From Tetradesmus obliquus (Eukaryota; Chlorophyta; Chlorophyceae; Sphaeropleales; Scenedesmaceae), in assembly GCA_030272155.1 (NCBI GenBank), contig CP126204.1:4517501-4581500 (forward strand): a DNA stretch of 64,000 nucleotides, written 5' to 3'. The stretch's first letter is position 1. Each line of letters begins with the position of its first letter. Shown here piece by piece: positions 59,727 to 64,000 of this stretch. A program made the position numbers and the translations under genes. The notes beneath the pieces are model-generated. The model made no database searches, was not told the DNA's origin, and saw only the letters and a list, made by a program, of their open reading frames with translations.

Positions 59727-60062
59727 ATGTCTGAGCAGCAGCAGCAGCAGCAGGCGGGAGGGCAAGTTCAATATGCTGGCCCTGCCCGCCTCCGTTTGGC
59801 GCGTTCACGGCATGCGCTGGACGCCGAAGATCCATCGATTAGCAAGAAACCAAGGGGTGCAGCGCCCAGCTTTGCGCACAACGAGATCAGCACTGTGAAC
59901 GGCCAGAAGAGGTGCAACCACTGCAACATGTCTGTACCTGGCAACATTACACGCGTTAAGACCCACCTGTTGATGTGCCAGAAGTTCTTGACAAGTGAAG
60001 CCGCTCAGAAGGTAGCAGAGTCTAACCAGGAGGTGGCAGCTAAACTGAAGGCACTCAAGTGA
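59727..60062 (+). CDS. Small BED-type zinc-finger protein
   Basis: 111 codons from ATG 59727 to TGA 60060-60062. After a Gln run, the core is RCNHCNMSVPGNITRV followed by KTHLLMC, a C-x2-C ... H-x3-C arrangement as in BED fingers of hAT-type transposases and their domesticated relatives. The sequence CTCAA|GTGAGC at the end also looks like a splice donor, so this may be the first exon of a longer protein. No transposase core, terminal inverted repeats or target-site duplication was seen. Confidence 0.55.
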   Translation: MSEQQQQQQAGGQVQYAGPARLRLARSRHALDAEDPSISKKPRGAAPSFAHNEISTVNGQKRCNHCNMSVPGNITRVKTHLLMCQKFLTSEAAQKVAESNQEVAAKLKALK

Positions 60063-60290
60063 GCAGCAGCAGCAGCAGCAGCAGCACTACTTGCAGCAGC
60101 AGTCATGGTGTGACTTGCATACTAATCCCTTGTACGCTTTTGACAAACAACCGCAGAAACTGCTTCAGATCAGTGCTGTCATCGTTACAACTACGTCTGA
60201 ACATCGGCACTTGAGGTGTGGGTGTGGGTGTGGGAGCAATATACTTGCCATCTGCTGCTGCTGCTGCTGCTGCTGTAGACCACAGCAATC

Positions 60291-60460
60291 ATGCACCGCA
60301 ACCAGCGCCAGCTGCTGTGCCTCATGCTGGCTGCTCTGGCGACCTGCAGCAGCGCCGCACATGCCCAGTATAGCAACTTGATCAGCACCTTCCCGGCAAC
60401 AGATGATGGCCTGGACTCACCTGCCACATTTGGCCAGACCTCTTCTGCCTCCCTGTTCAG

Positions 60461-60496
<36 letters not shown>

Positions 60497-61239
60497 TCCG
60501 GCTGCCACGTGCCCGCCAGGCCCGCAGCCCGGCAACCCCGACTATGGCAAAGGCCAGAGCAGCCAGAGAGTGAGCTACGGCATCCCCATGATGCAGGTGC
60601 GAGTGAAAGCCTGCCTGACAAGTTGAGCCCACACCCTCACCAGACATGTACTATGGTCACTCACTTGCTCGCTCACTCACTCACTCACTCACTCACTCAC
60701 TCACTCACTCACTCACTCAACAACACACCTGCCACTCACTCACTCACTCACTCACTCACTCACTCACTCACCACACCTGCCTGCCCCCTGCTGCCGCCAG
60801 GTTGACAAGTTGGCTGGCGTGGCCAACAGAAGCAACGTGCTCTTCTGCATGGTCGGATTGGCCATCAGTTCAACAAACAAAGACATGCCCGAGGGTGAGA
60901 ATGGCAACAGTGGCAACAGTGGAAGTAGCCTGCCAGATGGTTGCATGGGGCCAAGCTTTGCAGCTGTTGTGTTCCCACACATTATACATTTGTATTCTTT
61001 TATGATATCAAATAGAACCACGGTTTTATTTCCAAACAACCATACATTTATAGAAACAACACTTGACTGGCACAGGTAGCTCCGCACACAGAGCCTTGGT
61101 CTAAGGTTCAGGCTACGCCAAAGGGCAGATGCATTGCCTGGTGTCTTCCCATGCCCATCCAGCACCTCATCATAACAGGCGGTGGCGTCGCAGGCAGCCG
61201 TGTGTTGCTCGTGCAGCGTATGCGTCTCTCAACTAGTCT

Positions 61240-61279
<40 letters not shown>

Positions 61280-62355
61280 TGCTGCCAGACATCAAGGGCT
61301 GTGTGCCAGGCACGCCCCGCAAGCCAGGCGGCCCGCCACGCACCTGCTACCCCTTTGACGATAACATTCATTTTCAAAACGCCATGGTCGCGCTGTCAGC
61401 CATTGGTGCCCAGGACAACAGCATTGGACTGCTGGGTGTGGTGCCCAACGCTGCTGCATACGTGTGAGCAGCGGAACGCGCCTGGTGTTTTCGCATGGCC
61501 GGGGCATTGCGGATTATGTTCCAGGCTGCTGCATGCGCATGAGCAGCAGCGCACACCTGCTGTGTCTGCCTAACAGCTGTTGCTGCTTGCAAGAGTGTCT
61601 GGCTCATCATGATCACAGTACCCATCAAGCTACAGCAATAATGCCATAGCAATGGCATATCTGCTTGCTTGCACGCCTGGCTGTGCATGGTCTTCAGCAA
61701 ATCTAGGGTTTGATTGCTGCCACACACTGCAGCTGTAGTGCTTTGAGTAGCAGCTCGCTGGGCTGGTGCCTGGGGCGGGTTCAGTCCCGTAAGTGCATTG
61801 TATTGTAATGTGTTGCTTAGCTGCCTGGCACATCAGCATGCCAGCTTGCGAGCAGATTCCCCACTTGCCAATCAGCACGCTGCATTGTGGTGCCGCACAG
61901 TGCCGCCAACCTGCAAGCGTGACGCTGCAGCGCTGCGTGTCACTTTGCATGGCTCTCAATCGTCACATGCAGGCAGCCAAGCCGCTGCTGTGTCGCACAG
62001 CAGGGCACACAAACACTGTTGCCCCTCTCACGCGTTTTCAATCTTTCTGATGCGTCCGCAGTTACAACCTGTGGCCCACCCCACTGCCAAACGTCGTGCC
62101 CCTGCTCAGCTCGAATGCTGCTCAGATCATCGCAGCCTGGGCAGATTGTGAGGCCGAGCTTAATGCACGCAAAGCCAACAGGTGAACATACGTCTGCTGC
62201 AGCTATATGGGTGTGTGCTGGGCTCTGATTGTGAGGCTGGGCTTGATGCACGCAAATCCAACAAATGAGGATCTATCAGCTGTACTTTTGCAGATGGTGC
62301 CAGGACCCACATGTCACTATCCTCTCTCATCACCCTGCTGCTGCCTGCTGCTTGG

Positions 62356-62387
<32 letters not shown>

Positions 62388-62849
62388 GCTGCAGGTCCTC
62401 TGGCATGCCTGACCTCAAGATGTTGGTCATGAGTGACACGGTGATAGAGGACGCCTCAATTGAGGCTGCCGGCGCGTACATCAAGGCTGTCAGCAAGCGC
62501 AGGAGCGACATCATCTTCACGACCTACGCCTCCTCTCTGGCAACTCCTGAGACGCTAGCAGACTCCTTCACTGCTACAGCAGCAAAACCAGCAGGCTTTG
62601 CGTCATCTGCAGCGCCAGGGCCATTTGTCATATGGACAAGCTCCGTCGGAAAGAGCGACAAGGAAGCGAGTGCATACGGCAGGCCCCGTACCAGCATTGC
62701 AGTGACGCCGCCTCTGGCTGGGGCACAGGCCGGCCTGTGGGCATCACCACCGCCAGGCAGCATTGGACGTACAAGCAGCGGCAGCATCAGCGGGGCACTG
62801 GTGGACTGTCCCAAGGGCTTCGAGACGTGTGCCAATGCGATGGTGAGTT

Positions 62850-62884
<35 letters not shown>

Positions 62885-64000
62885 TTGTGAGCTGTGCTCC
62901 CGTGGCTGCTGAACAGCAGCAATGTATAATTTTGATATGCGACAACATGCCATCTATTGGTGTGGTTTGCAATCAGAGCAAGCCGTCGGTGAGGTGGGGT
63001 GCCGCAGCGCACCACAGTAAGACGTCTCTGGAAATAACATGATAGATTTGGCGTTCAGGGGTGTGCGTTGTGTTCTACGGTGCTCACTCTCCTCTTCTGG
63101 TCTCAGACCTGTGTTCAACCTGTTGTGGCTCATACCATCAAAGATTGTGCCAGGACCCACATGTAACTATCCTCTCTCAATGTGTGTTATGCTGCACTGG
63201 CGCTAGCTGAGGTTGCATGCCTGCTGCTGCTGCTGCTGCTGGTTTGCCTTCAGGGCAAGAGCTGCCTCATCCAGCGCGGCGAAACGCCGTTTGCAGACAA
63301 GGTAGTCAACTGCGTGAAGGGTGGAGGCATAGCGGCCATCATCTACGCACGGTGAGCGCCTGGCAACAGCATGTCTTGGCTTTGTTCCTGGTTTTATATA
63401 CAGTCGCTGCGTTGAGGTCTGCTGCCCTTTTACAAATTCGCCAAACGCTATGGGGAACCCACAGCCCTCCCGCAACGATGACGATGTCATGCGACACCTG
63501 CTCGCGTAAGCTTGCACCCACTATTGCTTGCCCGGTTTCCAGTACGGCTGCTGTACAGCAGGGATGACCAGCGGCAAACAGCGCTCCATAAGGGTGCACA
63601 CACAAGCTTGACCATGTACTGCTTTGACAAATTGCATTGCTGCTGTACTGCAGGGATGACCAGCCACCATGAATGCTTCCAGTGCCACGCACACAAGATT
63701 GACCATCTACTGCTTTTTGAGGACAGCTTGCATTGCTGCTGCTGTACCGCAGCGATGACCAGCCGCCATGACTGCTTCTGATGCTGCACACACCAGCGCC
63801 GCACGCACGAGCCTGAACATGTACTGCCTTCGCTTCTTGCTGCTTTTACATTGCGGCTGTACCGCAGCGATGACCAGCCACCATGCAAGCGCTGGTTCGG
63901 CGATGTGATAGGCAATGGTGTGCCAGGGCCCCTCCCAAATGACGCTTGGCCCATCATGCTGACAGCAAGCCTGGCCCAAGGCAAGGCACTGCTGGCAGCC
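60291..64000 (+). CDS. Secreted subtilase-like protein with PA domain (3' end beyond window)
   Basis: Exons are 60291-60596, 60801-60894, 61289-61463, 62062-62181, 62395-62842, 63254-63351 and 63868->64000, all phases closed. The signal peptide is obvious (LLCLMLAALATCSSAAHA). The order of blocks follows subtilisins: a strand where the catalytic Asp should sit (VLFCMVGLAISSTNKDM), then NAMVALSAIGAQDNSIG and LLGVVPNAAAYVYNL where HGTHVAGT...NNSIGVLGVAP is expected. Both positions are replaced (Asp to Gly, His to Asn), so the protein looks catalytically inactive. A protease-associated domain follows (GKSCLIQRGETPFADKV, GGGIAAIIYARDDQPP). The Ser region lies outside the window. Exon-edge copies occur at 62215-62265 and 63545-63800. 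Confidence 0.75.
60661..60772. repeat. (ACTC)n microsatellite
   Basis: Two pure (CACT)n blocks separated by CAACAACACACCTGC in the first intron of the subtilase-like gene. Confidence 0.95.
62291..62331 (+). repeat. Introner-like element, 3'-end fragment
   Basis: GATGGTGCCAGGACCCACAT followed by CTATCCTCTCTC matches the end blocks of the elements at 11019-11190 and 62989-63182. It lies in intron 4 of the subtilase-like gene. Confidence 0.65.
62989..63182 (+). repeat. Introner-like element inside a subtilase-gene intron
   Basis: Begins GTGAGGTGGGGTGCC, contains TTGGCGTTCAGGGGTGTGCG and ends with GTGCCAGGACCCACATGTAA. The same blocks in the same order make up the complete intron 11019-11190 of the F-box/LRR gene. 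This copy is about 20 bp longer and no longer ends at a splice acceptor. Confidence 0.65.
63545..63890 (+). repeat. Four copies of an exon start, about 100-120 bp apart
   Basis: CTGTAC-GCAG|CGATGACCAGCC or a close variant recurs near 63547, 63643, 63743 and 63860. The last copy, with exon start 63868, closes the reading phase from 63351. The earlier three carry acceptor-like CAG but lead into other sequence. Confidence 0.9.

Noticed and set aside
61740..61800. tRNA-like B box (GGTTCAGTCC)
   Set aside because: No matching A box, acceptor stem or anticodon arm could be built around it.

Overview
The window looks like nuclear DNA of a green alga. The codon repertoire is GC-rich, the introns are numerous with GTGAG/GTGCG donors, UGUAA-type polyadenylation motifs follow stop codons, and (CAG/CTG)n runs appear everywhere, read as Gln, Ala or Ser in exons and as the tract before 3' splice sites in introns. 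A scenedesmacean (Sphaeropleales) relative is my best guess; this is inference from style, not from a marker gene. No tRNA, rRNA, CRISPR or prokaryotic feature was seen.

Layout. 1-955 is a 48-bp minisatellite. <1361-9157 (+) holds the exons of an FkbM-family methyltransferase. 9981-12075 (+) is an F-box/leucine-rich-repeat gene with one in-frame TAG. 13311-18223 (-) and 23133-27505 (-) are paralogous secreted proteins (PAN-like region, EGF-like domain, unknown C-terminal domain), separated by about 4.6 kb without a recognisable gene. 29856-33781 (-) is a PH + WW domain protein whose terminal WW exon is repeated nine times downstream. 34339-37728 (+) is the peroxisomal processing protease DEG15, ending in SKL. 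39707-43470 (+) is a myosin-XI cargo-binding tail without a motor. 44507-51376 (-) is Pescadillo (12 exons, all phases checked). 52136-54796 (-) is a second F-box/LRR gene, apparently broken. 56475-58168 (+) is an unknown protein with a C-terminal SUMO-interacting-type motif. 59727-60062 (+) is a small BED-finger ORF. 60291-64000 (+, cut by the window end) is a secreted subtilase-like protein with a PA domain that has lost two catalytic residues.

For most multi-exon genes I joined exons by hand so that donor and acceptor phases close without a stop; those joins are given in each entry. The genes are functionally unrelated (ribosome biogenesis, peroxisome, myosin transport, secreted proteins).

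The feature that ties the window together is structural. Almost every gene has short direct tandem duplications (about 50-180 bp) that start or end at an exon edge and fill the neighbouring intron with near-copies of the exon end and its splice site. The pattern fits intron birth by tandem duplication of an AG|GT-containing exon segment. One paralog comparison supports it: an intron made of donor-site repeats is present in the 13-18 kb gene and absent from the same place in the 23-27 kb gene. A second signal is an introner-like sequence that forms the whole intron of the LRR gene at 11019-11190 and recurs inside introns of the subtilase-like gene. A third is a near-perfect 48-bp hairpin in a Pescadillo intron.
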